A stretch of DNA of 64,000 bases from Arthrobacter sp. AZCC_0090 (GTDB taxonomy: Bacteria > Actinomycetota > Actinomycetes > Actinomycetales > Micrococcaceae). Below the pieces are notes generated by a model. The model did not search any database and was not told where the DNA came from. It saw nothing but the letters and a program-made list of their open reading frames with translations. Of this stretch, positions 1 to 8,772 are shown piece by piece (position 1 is the first letter of the stretch; each line of letters opens with the position of its first letter). The stretch is from positions 62,001 through 126,000 of the forward strand of contig NZ_JACHEE010000003.1 of the NCBI RefSeq assembly GCF_014207375.1. The letters are read 5' to 3'. The position numbers and the translations under genes were made by a program.

Positions 1-3000
1 CGGAACCTCGATTCTCGCCCGGCGAATTGGCCGATATCCTGGGCGAACGGAACCGTCCCACGGACGAGCAATCCGCCATCATTGCGTCACCGTTGACCCC
101 CCGGCTGGTCATCGCCGGCGCCGGATCCGGGAAAACCGCAACCATGGCGGATCGCGTGGTGTGGCTGGTCGCGAACGGATGGGTTCGCCCTGAAGAGGTC
201 CTTGGCGTCACCTTCACCCGCAAAGCGGCAGGGGAGCTAGCCAGTCGTATCCGCGCCAAATTGGCCACCCTGCAGCGCATCGCGTCCTCGGACGACGGGC
301 AGTACGGCTTCCCCGAGGGAGTTGCCGGCTCCGATGAACTTGAACCCAAAGTGTCCACCTACCACTCTTACGCCAGCGGAATTGTGGCCGACTACGGCCT
401 CCGTCTGGGTATCGAACGCGATGTGGTGCTGCTGGGAGGCGCCCAGGCCTGGCAGCTTGCCACTGAAGTGGTTGAAGCGTACGACGGCGATTACGGGCAC
501 TTCACGGCCGCCAAGTCCACGCTGGTCAATGCTGTGATGCAGTTGGCCGGCGAGTGCGCCGAGCATTTGCGCGAACCGGCCGAAGTCCAGCGCTGGTTGA
601 TGGAGCGGGTGTCAGAGTTCGCACAATTGCCCTATGTTGACGGGGCGAAAAAAAACCCCACCCAAGCCGCTGGCGATCTCGGCGCGATGTTGCGCACCCG
701 AGCCAGCGTTGCGGACATGGTGGGGCGTTACCAAGGGGCGAAGAGGAACCGGGGGGTTCTGGACTTTGGCGACCTTGTTGCGCTCGCAGCCAAGATTGCC
801 CAGGACGTTCCCTTGGCGGCCTCCACCGAGCGGGCCCGCTACAAGGTGGTGTTGTTGGATGAATTCCAGGACACCTCGCACGCGCAGCTGGTCCTGTTCT
901 CCCGACTGTTCGGGGGAGGGCACGCCGTCACAGCGGTGGGGGATCCCAACCAATCCATCTATGGGTTCAGGGGTGCTTCGGCAGGCCAGCTATTCCACTT
1001 CGTCCAGGAATTCCCGGTCCGGGTGGAAGACAGTTTCGGAAGAGCGTCCCTTGCAATCGCCCCTACCTCGTACCTGACAACTGCTTGGCGGAATGGACGC
1101 AATATCCTGGCCGCCGCCAATGTCATTTCGGGGCCGCTCAATAAGGCTGCCGTGAATGACGGAGCGCCGGGCGCTAGTGCCACGGACAGCTCCGTTGCAG
1201 TACCACCGCTGCAGCCGAGCCCAGCGGCCGTGGACGGCAATGTCGTTCTCGGGCGCTTTGCTACGGACGAAGATGAGGCCACAGCGATTGCCTTGGACGT
1301 CCACCGGTACCGGCGCACAGTCTTCGAAACGGCAGCTGACGGCGCACCGGTTTCGCCAACCATGGCAGTACTCTGCCGCCGTCGGGCACAGATGGAATGC
1401 TTGAGGCGCGAATTCGAGGTCCAGGGGATTCCGTACGAAATAGTCGGCCTCGGCGGTCTGCTCGATACTCCTGAAGTAGTGGACCTCGTGGCGGCCCTCC
1501 GCGTCTTGGCCGATCCCGGCCGCTCGGACGCCTTGATGCGTCTGCTGGCAGGCGCCCGGTGGAGGATTGGTACTGCCGACCTCATGGCGTTCCGCGACTG
1601 GTCTCAGTTCCTGGCCAGACGGCGCTCCCAAGGCGGTGTGTACGACGGGGACGGAGCGGATCACGATGCCTTCGGGACGGACGAAAGCCTCGCGGAGACC
1701 GTGGTGGAAAGCGACATCACGGATGCGGCGAGCCTTGTTGAGGCGCTGGACTTCTTGCCCCGCCCGGGATGGACCTCAGGCCACGGCCGCTCCCTCAGCG
1801 CATTGGCTTTGGAACGTCTTGGCCGCCTTTCTGCGGAACTTCGGAACCTCCGTGGATTCATCGGGGATGATCTCTCCACCCTCCTCGGCGAGGTGGAACG
1901 CGCCATGTTGCTTGACATTGAAGTCGCGGCGAAGCCCGGCACGAGTATCCACCAGGCTCGTCGGAACCTGGACGCGTTCCACGATGCTGCTGCGAGCTTC
2001 CTGCAGACCTCACAACGCGTGGATCTACTGGCCTTCCTGGGGTGGCTTGAAGCGGCCGCATCAGAAGAAGGCGGACTGGACATGGCCGATGCCGAGGTGA
2101 ACCACGAGGCCGTGCAACTTCTGACGGTTCACGCTTCCAAAGGTTTGGAATGGGACGTTGTCTTCGTCCCCGGTCTCAATGCCGGGGCCTTCCCGAGCAG
2201 CCGGGACTCGCGATGGAGCAGCGGAACTGCGGCACTGCCATGGCCTCTCCGCGGTGACCGGGCAGACCTCCCTCAGTGGGACCTGGACCAACCGGACCAG
2301 AAAGGCTGGCTGGATGCCGAGAAGGACTTCAAATCAGAGGTTCAGCACCACGGCGAGGCTGAAGAACGGCGACTCGCCTACGTTGCCTACACTCGTGCAA
2401 AGTTCGTCCTGTGGGCATCGAGCGCCGCGTGGAACGGCTCCCGCGCGGGGATTGCCGAGACGTCGCCCTTCCTTGCCGAGTTGGCATGTCTGGCTGACCA
2501 ATCAGGCGACGACGCCGGCGGAGCATCGGCCGCTGCCATTCACCCGCAGTCGCTCAGTGAAGACGCGCTGCCCATTGAGAGCCCCCTGACGGTCGGCACA
2601 GAAGTTGCTCTCTTCCCCTATGATCCCCTCGAAGGTCCCAGCGATCCTCGTACAGGAGATCGGCTCCGGTTGGTACCGGGCCGACGGGCTGCCATGGAGG
2701 CCGCGGCAGCCCGGGTCAGGGAAGCCATCGAGGGGCTCCCATCGGATGCGCCGTTGGTCATCAATTCCTCGTTGCCTGGTGCTCCGCGCCACCCCTCCGC
2801 CCAACAGCTACGAGGCGCGGCTGCTGGCTGGGCCGCCGAAGCGGAGCTGTTGTTGGAACGGCAGCTGCGACGGAAGCCGGTTCAGGACGTTCACCTGCCG
2901 GGGCATATTTCGGCATCAATGTTCGTCGATCTTGGAAACGATCCTGCTGCCGTCCTTGCCCAGCTACGGCGGCCCGTGCCGCGGCAACCCGGGATTTCGG

Positions 3001-3488
3001 CCCGTAAGGGCACCGCGTTCCATTCGTGGGTGGAGGACTACTTCGGAACCACCGGGATGCTGGACCTCGACGAGGCGCCCGGCTCTGACTCCCACATTGA
3101 CGAGGCGTATGGACTAGACGACATGGTGGCAACGTTTGTCACCTCCGAATGGGCACACCGTGCCCCGGCCTTCGTCGAGGTTCCTGTAGAGACGCGGATT
3201 GGGGACGTCGTGGTGCGGGGCCGGATCGACGCTGTTTTTCAGGGGGCGGACGGCATCTGGGACCTAGTGGACTGGAAGACGGGCAAGCGGCCGGCTGGCC
3301 GCCAGCTGAAGACCCGGGCCTTGCAGCTTGCCGTGTACCGGCTGGCGTGGGCGCGCCTCAAGGGCATCCCGTTGGAGCAAGTCAGCGCAGCGTTCTACTA
3401 CGTAGCCGATGACGCCGTGGTGAGGCCACATGATCTGGGCACGGCAGACGAACTGGAGAACATCATCGCTTCCGCGCTGGGTAACTAA
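1..3488 (+). CDS. adnB: AdnB-like ATP-dependent helicase-nuclease, 5' end cut by window edge
   Basis: This is a UvrD/Rep-type superfamily 1 helicase fused to a RecB-type nuclease. In actinobacteria such proteins resect double-strand breaks as the AdnAB heterodimer. Counting from a TTG at 27, Walker A (GAGSGKT) is near residues 31-37, the DEFQDTS box near 275, VGDPNQSIYGFRG near 305-320, the LLTVHASKGLEWD motif near 700 and EERRLAYVAYTRAK near 780. The C-terminal nuclease shows GRIDAVF, DLVDWKTGK and QLAVYRLAW near 1062-1110. The frame stays open to base 3 with FSPGELADILG-like codons, so the TTG at 27 is probably internal and the true start lies upstream of the window. Downstream nudC and uvrD2 match the mycobacterial adnB neighbourhood as I recall it, which favours AdnB over AdnA. 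Confidence 0.88.
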   Translation, partial: EPRFSPGELADILGERNRPTDEQSAIIASPLTPRLVIAGAGSGKTATMADRVVWLVANGWVRPEEVLGVTFTRKAAGELASRIRAKLATLQRIASSDDGQYGFPEGVAGSDELEPKVSTYHSYASGIVADYGLRLGIERDVVLLGGAQAWQLATEVVEAYDGDYGHFTAAKSTLVNAVMQLAGECAEHLREPAEVQRWLMERVSEFAQLPYVDGAKKNPTQAAGDLGAMLRTRASVADMVGRYQGAKRNRGVLDFGDLVALAAKIAQDVPLAASTERARYKVVLLDEFQDTSHAQLVLFSRLFGGGHAVTAVGDPNQSIYGFRGASAGQLFHFVQEFPVRVEDSFGRASLAIAPTSYLTTAWRNGRNILAAANVISGPLNKAAVNDGAPGASATDSSVAVPPLQPSPAAVDGNVVLGRFATDEDEATAIALDVHRYRRTVFETAADGAPVSPTMAVLCRRRAQMECLRREFEVQGIPYEIVGLGGLLDTPEVVDLVAALRVLADPGRSDALMRLLAGARWRIGTADLMAFRDWSQFLARRRSQGGVYDGDGADHDAFGTDESLAETVVESDITDAASLVEALDFLPRPGWTSGHGRSLSALALERLGRLSAELRNLRGFIGDDLSTLLGEVERAMLLDIEVAAKPGTSIHQARRNLDAFHDAAASFLQTSQRVDLLAFLGWLEAAASEEGGLDMADAEVNHEAVQLLTVHASKGLEWDVVFVPGLNAGAFPSSRDSRWSSGTAALPWPLRGDRADLPQWDLDQPDQKGWLDAEKDFKSEVQHHGEAEERRLAYVAYTRAKFVLWASSAAWNGSRAGIAETSPFLAELACLADQSGDDAGGASAAAIHPQSLSEDALPIESPLTVGTEVALFPYDPLEGPSDPRTGDRLRLVPGRRAAMEAAAARVREAIEGLPSDAPLVINSSLPGAPRHPSAQQLRGAAAGWAAEAELLLERQLRRKPVQDVHLPGHISASMFVDLGNDPAAVLAQLRRPVPRQPGISARKGTAFHSWVEDYFGTTGMLDLDEAPGSDSHIDEAYGLDDMVATFVTSEWAHRAPAFVEVPVETRIGDVVVRGRIDAVFQGADGIWDLVDWKTGKRPAGRQLKTRALQLAVYRLAWARLKGIPLEQVSAAFYYVADDAVVRPHDLGTADELENIIASALGN

Positions 3489-3552
3489 GGCCGCGCGAAC
3501 TCGCTAAGACCGCCCTGGTCGCCCGCTGAAACCAACTAGCGATGGAAACCAG

Positions 3553-4848
3553 CTAGCGGTCCTTGGCGTCCTGCAAAGGAGCGGGCTCCACTACCTCGAG
3601 GGCCGTCGTCGAGGTGTCGTCTGATTCGGAGGGCGCCTCCGGCGTCGGGTCGCTCCCGCCCGCTGAAACTGCGGCAGGCTCTAAGGCGGGTCCGTCCGAA
3701 GCGGCCTTATCCGAGGCGGGGCGGTCCACAGCGGCTTCGACCAAGGGCTCAACGGTGACTGGCGGGGTGATGGCGCTTGTTTCCTGTGCGTTCGTCGGGA
3801 CTGCGGTCGTCGGGACTGTGGTCGTCGGGACGGCCTCCGGAATGGCTGTCACACTCACTGCAGGCTTCGCCAGGCCGTCATCGGAAGCGGCGAGCTCCGC
3901 AGCTGCGGCCTCGGCCTCTTCTGCGGCCAGTGCGTTTTGTTCCTCGATGTCGTCGGCAAGGGATGTGAGCATGCCCTCGGCTTCGGCAGTCATGTCATTG
4001 TGGCCCGCAGCCATGGCCTTGACGAGGTACTGGGCCAGGGCGAATTCGGCGAGAAGTGCGGAGCGACGCAGCAGGTGTTCGTCCGGCGTGTCCCGTCGGG
4101 CTTCCGTGTAGTGCCGGAGCACGGACTCTACAAACTTCTGTTCGTTTGACGCCACGAGCCAGGCGAAGTCATCGGCGGGATCGCCGATGCGCAGATCGGT
4201 CCACCCTGTCAGGGCAGCGACGCTGTCGCCGTCGATCAGTAGATTGTCTTCGTGGAGGTCGCCGTGGACCACGCACGGATTGAAGCGCCACAGCGCCACG
4301 TCCTCGAGCGCGTGCTCCCAGCGACGCAGCAGGGAGGGCGGAATCTTGCCGGTGGTGGCGGCTTGGTCCAGCTCATTCAGCTTGCGCTGGCGGAATTCGT
4401 TGGCGGTATAGCTGGGAAGATCCGCGTTGTTGACGAGCGACTGGGGGAGATCGTGGACCGCTGCCAGTGCCGCGCCGATCTCCTTGGCCAACGCATCATT
4501 GCAGGCGGACAGCTCTTCGATGCTGCGCGTGGCCCCGGCCAGGTGGGCGTAAACAAATGTGCTCAGCGCACCTTGGCGCACGGTTCCGGCCACAGTGGGC
4601 ATCAGAAAGGGCAGCTCGGCCCTGATCGCCGGCGCGAAGGCACGGAGAATCATGAATTCAGTCTCGAGCCGGGCGCTGGCTTCCGGATGCCGTGGTGAAC
4701 GGACGCGCCAACGTTTGCCCTCCGAGTCCAGCAGAAGCGCCGAATCGAAATCGGCAGCATCATCCGGGGCGGAGGCGGCAGCCGTCGGCGTCAGGCCGGG
4801 CACCGCCGCAGTTGCTACAGCGGCCAGTTCGAACGGTGTTCTTCTCAC
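3553..4848 (-). CDS. APH-fold phosphotransferase-like protein with a low-complexity tail
   Basis: The protein has the aminoglycoside/macrolide phosphotransferase fold. The catalytic-loop motif VVHGDLHEDN is near residue 195, followed by LRIGDPADDFAWL. The metal-binding Asp usually found in an IDW-type motif is replaced: the sequence reads ALTGWTDLRIGDP, so activity is uncertain. The last ~110 residues are an Ala/Pro/Thr/Glu-rich tail with VPTT repeats, probably disordered. The open frame reaches back to 4926. I chose the GTG at 4848 because MRRTPFELAAVA resembles a normal N-terminus; GTG 4857 is an alternative. It lies antisense between adnB and nudC, where mycobacteria carry a potassium-channel gene (from memory). 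The substrate is unknown, and a resistance role should not be assumed. Confidence 0.72.
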   Translation of the reverse strand: MRRTPFELAAVATAAVPGLTPTAAASAPDDAADFDSALLLDSEGKRWRVRSPRHPEASARLETEFMILRAFAPAIRAELPFLMPTVAGTVRQGALSTFVYAHLAGATRSIEELSACNDALAKEIGAALAAVHDLPQSLVNNADLPSYTANEFRQRKLNELDQAATTGKIPPSLLRRWEHALEDVALWRFNPCVVHGDLHEDNLLIDGDSVAALTGWTDLRIGDPADDFAWLVASNEQKFVESVLRHYTEARRDTPDEHLLRRSALLAEFALAQYLVKAMAAGHNDMTAEAEGMLTSLADDIEEQNALAAEEAEAAAAELAASDDGLAKPAVSVTAIPEAVPTTTVPTTAVPTNAQETSAITPPVTVEPLVEAAVDRPASDKAASDGPALEPAAVSAGGSDPTPEAPSESDDTSTTALEVVEPAPLQDAKDR

Positions 4849-4991
4849 GTGTTCCACGGTAGATTGACAAGCGCCTCTGGGAGCGATGCAGTGCGGCGAG
4901 TCTTGAGATCCGCGAGAAAACAGCATGCAGGAGCGTGGATCGCAGGTGGATCCAAATGTTATTTGTCGGTGCGAGTCAGTACGGTAGGTAC

Positions 4992-5993
4992 ATGAGTTTC
5001 ACCGAGTTCCAGGCGCCGGCAAACCACCTTATCGATACCGTTCTTCCGGTGCGCCCTGCCATGGTTGACCGGGGATCGGCCGAACGCATGAAGCCCGGCG
5101 TGCTTGACGAAGTGATCTCTTCGGGCGCTGCCAAGGCCATGGTGCTGTCGCAGCGCCAGGCGCTCGTGGTGGGTGAGAAGCTGTGGCTGGGTGATGCTGC
5201 GCCTCTCCTTGAAACCCTTCAAGCAGCCGGCGGACCGCTCACTGCGATTTATCTCGGCCGGACCCTTGCCCCTTCGTCCGGCCAGCCTTCGTCTGTCCCG
5301 GCGCAAACACCCATCGTCCTCTTCGTGCCGGGCGAGCCATCTGCCCCCGGAACTGCGGGTCTTCCGGCCGAAGGCACCTGGACGGGATTCCGGGAGATCG
5401 CTTCCCGCCTCGATGCCACGGATACCGCCTTGTTCGTTGAAGCGAGTGCCATTTCCAATTGGCATGCCACCCATACACACTGCCCGCAGTGCGGAACGCC
5501 TACCGTCATCGAGGCTGGGGGCTGGGTGCGTCGATGCCCGCGGGATAATTCGGAACACTACCCCAGGACAGACCCTGCCATCATCGTCACGGTGGTCGGT
5601 TCTGACGGCCGGCTGCTGCTGGGAGGAGGCGGGCCGGTAGACGCGAAGAACTACTCCACTTTGGCAGGATTTGTTGAACCGGGGGAATCACTTGAACAGG
5701 CCGTGGTGAGGGAGATCGCGGAAGAGGTAGGTGTGCGGGTCACCGCTTGCCAGTACCTCGGCTCGCAGTCGTGGCCGTTCCCGGCCTCGCTTATGCTCGG
5801 GTTCACCGCGACAACGGACGACGTCGAAGCCCGGCCCGACGGCGTCGAGGTCACCCGTGCGCGCTGGTTCAGCCGCGCGGAGCTCCAGGCAGCCGTGCTC
5901 AGTGGCGAGATTACGATCTCCACCCGGCTCTCGATTGCGCGTTCCCTGATCGAGCACTGGTACGGCGGCGTCATCGAGGACCTCCAGCAGTGA
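4992..5993 (+). CDS. nudC: NAD(+) diphosphatase (Nudix hydrolase)
   Basis: The enzyme hydrolyses NAD(H) to NMN(H) and AMP, and bacterial NudC can also remove NAD caps from RNA. A zinc-ribbon-like segment begins with CPQC near residue 164 and ends CPRDNSEHYPRTDPAII. The Nudix box GFVEPGESLEQAVVREIAEEVGV is complete at about 226-248. The NudC-specific SQSWPFP motif follows near 259. Only three Cys of the usual four-Cys zinc site are visible. The ATG at 4992 (MSFTEFQ) has GGTAGG just upstream; the frame is open to 4935. Its stop overlaps the GTG of uvrD2, so the two are translationally coupled. Confidence 0.9.
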   Translation: MSFTEFQAPANHLIDTVLPVRPAMVDRGSAERMKPGVLDEVISSGAAKAMVLSQRQALVVGEKLWLGDAAPLLETLQAAGGPLTAIYLGRTLAPSSGQPSSVPAQTPIVLFVPGEPSAPGTAGLPAEGTWTGFREIASRLDATDTALFVEASAISNWHATHTHCPQCGTPTVIEAGGWVRRCPRDNSEHYPRTDPAIIVTVVGSDGRLLLGGGGPVDAKNYSTLAGFVEPGESLEQAVVREIAEEVGVRVTACQYLGSQSWPFPASLMLGFTATTDDVEARPDGVEVTRARWFSRAELQAAVLSGEITISTRLSIARSLIEHWYGGVIEDLQQ

Positions 5994-8122
5994 CAGACGG
6001 CATCTTCGGCGACACCGTTTCACTCGAGGACCGGATTCTCGGCGGCCTCGATGCCGAGCAGCGGGAAGTCGCCAGCAACCTCAAAGGACCCATGTGCGTC
6101 CTCGCCGGCGCGGGTACAGGAAAAACCCGGGCCATCACGCACCGCATCGCTTATGGTGTCCACTCCGGGGTCTACAGCCCGCAGCGACTCCTGGCCGTCA
6201 CCTTCACCTCCCGGGCCGCAGCCGAGATGCGCAGCCGGCTGCGGGATCTCGGCGTCGGAAGCGTCCAAGCACGCACCTTTCACGCCGCTGCGCTCAGGCA
6301 ACTGCAGTTCTTCTGGCCGCAGGCGATCGGCGGCGTCCTGCCAAACTTGCTGGATCATAAGGCGAACATGATCGCCGAAGCGGCGCGGCGGCTCCGCCTG
6401 AGTACCGATCGCGCTTCCATCCGTGACCTTGCGGCCGAGATCGAGTGGGCCAAGGTTTCCATGCTGACGCCGGCCAACTATCTTGAGAACGCGCACGGCC
6501 GCGGCACTCCGGGAGGCTTCGACTTGACCGCGGTCGCGCGGGTCTTCCAGTCATACGAGGACGTGAAGACGGACCGCAACGTGATCGATTTCGAGGACGT
6601 CTTGTTGATCACGGTAGGCATCCTTCAGGAAGACCCGAAAGTGGCAGCCACCGTCCGTGAGCAGTACCGGCACTTTGTGGTGGACGAATACCAGGACGTT
6701 TCTCCGTTGCAACAGCGGCTCTTGGAGCTGTGGCTTGGCGGCCGCGACGAACTCTGCGTGGTGGGCGACGCCAGCCAGACCATCTACTCTTTCACGGGCG
6801 CTTCCCCAAAGCATCTCCTTGGATTCAAGGTGCAGTACCCCTCGGCGACAGTCGTGAAGCTGGTTCGTGACTACCGCTCCACGCCCCAAGTGGTGAAGCT
6901 GGCCAATGATCTCCTCGGATCCCGGCGAAGCGGTGGGATGGTGGCGGATGCTGCCTGGGCAAAGCCCCTGCAGCTGGTGGCGCAGCGTCCAACTGGACCG
7001 GAACCACGGTTCATGGAATGCCCCGATGACGAGGCAGAGGCCGCGGTGGTCGCCGGCCGGATTCGGGAACTGATCGACGCCGGCACCAAGGCGAGCGAGA
7101 TCGCTGTGCTCTTCCGCACCAACGGACAGTCGGAAGCCTACGAACAAGCCCTCGCTTCGGCGGGCATCGGCTACCAACTGCGGGGCGGTGAGCGCTTCTT
7201 CGCCCGCAAGGAAGTCCGGGATGCCATCCTCCAGTTGCGCGCTGCCACGCGAGCAGTGGCCGAGGACTCCGCCAAAGAACCTCTCGGCCAACTGGTCCGG
7301 GACATCGTGGCTTCGCTCGGCTACACGGACGCTGCTCCGCACAGCGGTGGAGCCCTGCGCGAACGCTGGGAGTCATTGGCGGCCCTGGTGGCACTCGCGG
7401 ACGAACTCGCCATTAGCCGCGGGCCGGAATTCACTTTGATGGAATTCGTCAACGAACTCCAGGAACGTTCCGTGGCCCAGCACGCCCCAACGGTCCAGGG
7501 CGTTACCCTCGCTTCGCTGCACGCCGCGAAGGGCCTGGAATGGGACGCCGTGTTCCTGGTGGGCTTGAGCGAGGGACTTATGCCTATTTCCTTCGCCGAC
7601 ACTCCCGAGAGCGTGGACGAGGAACGCCGCTTGCTGTACGTCGGGATCACCAGGGCACGCGAACACCTGACTCTGTCCTGGTCCACGGCCCGAACGCCTG
7701 GTGGCCGCGCAAACCGTAAGCCGTCGCGCTTCCTTGACGGACTGCGCCCCGATTCGGTGCTCGGGGCCAGCGCCCGCAGCCGCGCGACACCGCGGCGCAA
7801 GGCGGCAGCACCGGCGTCGTGCAGGGTGTGCGGCACCATGCTCGCCACCGGCGCTGAACGCAAAGTGGGTCGCTGCAGCCAGTGCCCGCCCACGTACGAG
7901 GAACAGACGTTCGAGGCTTTGCGGCAATGGCGCAAGGACGAGGCATTGAGCAACGAGGTTCCCGCCTATGTGGTCTTCACCGACGCGACGTTGACCGCCA
8001 TCGCCGAGGCTCGGCCTGCTTCGCTTGAGGAATTGGCGAAGCTCGCGGGGGTGGGCCCTTCCAAGCTGGAAAAGTATGGCGAAGCCGTCCTGGCAGTCCT
8101 GGTCGAGAACGGGTCCGCCTAG
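5990..8122 (+). CDS. uvrD2: ATP-dependent DNA helicase UvrD2 (HRDC tail)
   Basis: This is a superfamily 1 3'-5' helicase of about 710 residues. Walker A (GAGTGKT) is near residue 40, VDEYQDVS near 232, GDASQTIYSFTGA near 262, TLASLHAAKGLEWD near 505 and EERRLLYVGITRAREHLTLSW near 545. The C-terminus has a tetracysteine zinc module (CRVC near 611, CSQC near 628) followed by an HRDC domain ending LAGVGPSKLEKYGEAVLAVL. That combination and length define actinobacterial UvrD2. The open frame starts earlier at 5747 inside nudC, but GTG 5990 overlaps the nudC stop as GTGA and gives the expected N-terminus (VTDGIFGDTVSLEDRIL). Confidence 0.92.
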   Translation: MTDGIFGDTVSLEDRILGGLDAEQREVASNLKGPMCVLAGAGTGKTRAITHRIAYGVHSGVYSPQRLLAVTFTSRAAAEMRSRLRDLGVGSVQARTFHAAALRQLQFFWPQAIGGVLPNLLDHKANMIAEAARRLRLSTDRASIRDLAAEIEWAKVSMLTPANYLENAHGRGTPGGFDLTAVARVFQSYEDVKTDRNVIDFEDVLLITVGILQEDPKVAATVREQYRHFVVDEYQDVSPLQQRLLELWLGGRDELCVVGDASQTIYSFTGASPKHLLGFKVQYPSATVVKLVRDYRSTPQVVKLANDLLGSRRSGGMVADAAWAKPLQLVAQRPTGPEPRFMECPDDEAEAAVVAGRIRELIDAGTKASEIAVLFRTNGQSEAYEQALASAGIGYQLRGGERFFARKEVRDAILQLRAATRAVAEDSAKEPLGQLVRDIVASLGYTDAAPHSGGALRERWESLAALVALADELAISRGPEFTLMEFVNELQERSVAQHAPTVQGVTLASLHAAKGLEWDAVFLVGLSEGLMPISFADTPESVDEERRLLYVGITRAREHLTLSWSTARTPGGRANRKPSRFLDGLRPDSVLGASARSRATPRRKAAAPASCRVCGTMLATGAERKVGRCSQCPPTYEEQTFEALRQWRKDEALSNEVPAYVVFTDATLTAIAEARPASLEELAKLAGVGPSKLEKYGEAVLAVLVENGSA

Positions 8123-8751
8123 TGGCGCAGCGCGCGGGCCAGCCCGCTTTGCCGTCGACCACCGACGACGGCGTGCCCGTCGTCGTTCGTCGCTCGGCCC
8201 GCCGCCGTCGTACTGTTGCGGCGTTCTGGGAAGACGGGAACGCGGTAGTTGCGATCCCCGCCCACTTCACGAAGGCACAAGAGGGCGAATGGGTCCGGCG
8301 GATGCTGGACAAGCTCAAGCGTCAGGGGGAGAGAGGTGCGCACGGTGCCGGCAGGAGACGTCCCGCCAGCGATGCCGCGCTTGCCAGTCATGCCGCCGGA
8401 CTGTCGTCGAAATATCTGGGCGGACGTGCCAAGCCGACGTCGGTCCGCTGGGTCAACAACCAGAAGTCACGGTGGGGTTCAGCAACACCGGCGGACGGGA
8501 CCATCCGCCTTTCGGACAAACTCAGGGCCATGCCGCAGTGGGTGATCGACTATGTTTTGCTCCACGAACTCGCGCACCTGCTGGTGGCTGGACACAACGC
8601 CGCGTTTTGGCGCTTGCTGGAGGCATACCCTGAGACGCAGCGGGCCAAGGCCTTCCTGGAGGGGGTCTCCTTTGCGACGTCGCGGGGGCTTGGACCGGAT
8701 GCAGAAGGCGCCGACGCTCCAGCCGAGGGCTGGGACGCCGACGCCGTCTAG
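8122..8751 (+). CDS. YgjP-like (DUF45) M48-type metallopeptidase domain protein
   Basis: A cytoplasmic protein of 209 residues. The C-terminal half carries the YgjP/DUF45 signature: RWVNNQKSRWGSATPADGTIRLSDKL, then HELAHLLVAGHNAAFW near residues 148-163. The HExxH pair plus the later His are the expected zinc ligands. There is no signal peptide or membrane helix. The GTG start at 8122 uses the last base of the uvrD2 stop codon, so the gene is coupled to uvrD2. Function is not established for this family; proteolysis is inferred from the zinc motif only. Confidence 0.82.
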   Translation: MAQRAGQPALPSTTDDGVPVVVRRSARRRRTVAAFWEDGNAVVAIPAHFTKAQEGEWVRRMLDKLKRQGERGAHGAGRRRPASDAALASHAAGLSSKYLGGRAKPTSVRWVNNQKSRWGSATPADGTIRLSDKLRAMPQWVIDYVLLHELAHLLVAGHNAAFWRLLEAYPETQRAKAFLEGVSFATSRGLGPDAEGADAPAEGWDADAV

Positions 8752-8772
8752 GCATCTGCCTGGAGTGGTTCG

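Noticed and set aside
3600..3900. VPTT-type repeats read as a tandem-repeat element
   Set aside because: They are in-frame low-complexity codons in the tail of the APH-fold protein, not a separate DNA repeat.
3553..4848. Antibiotic-resistance phosphotransferase
   Set aside because: Only the general fold is visible, the usual metal-binding Asp is missing, and the position is a housekeeping locus.
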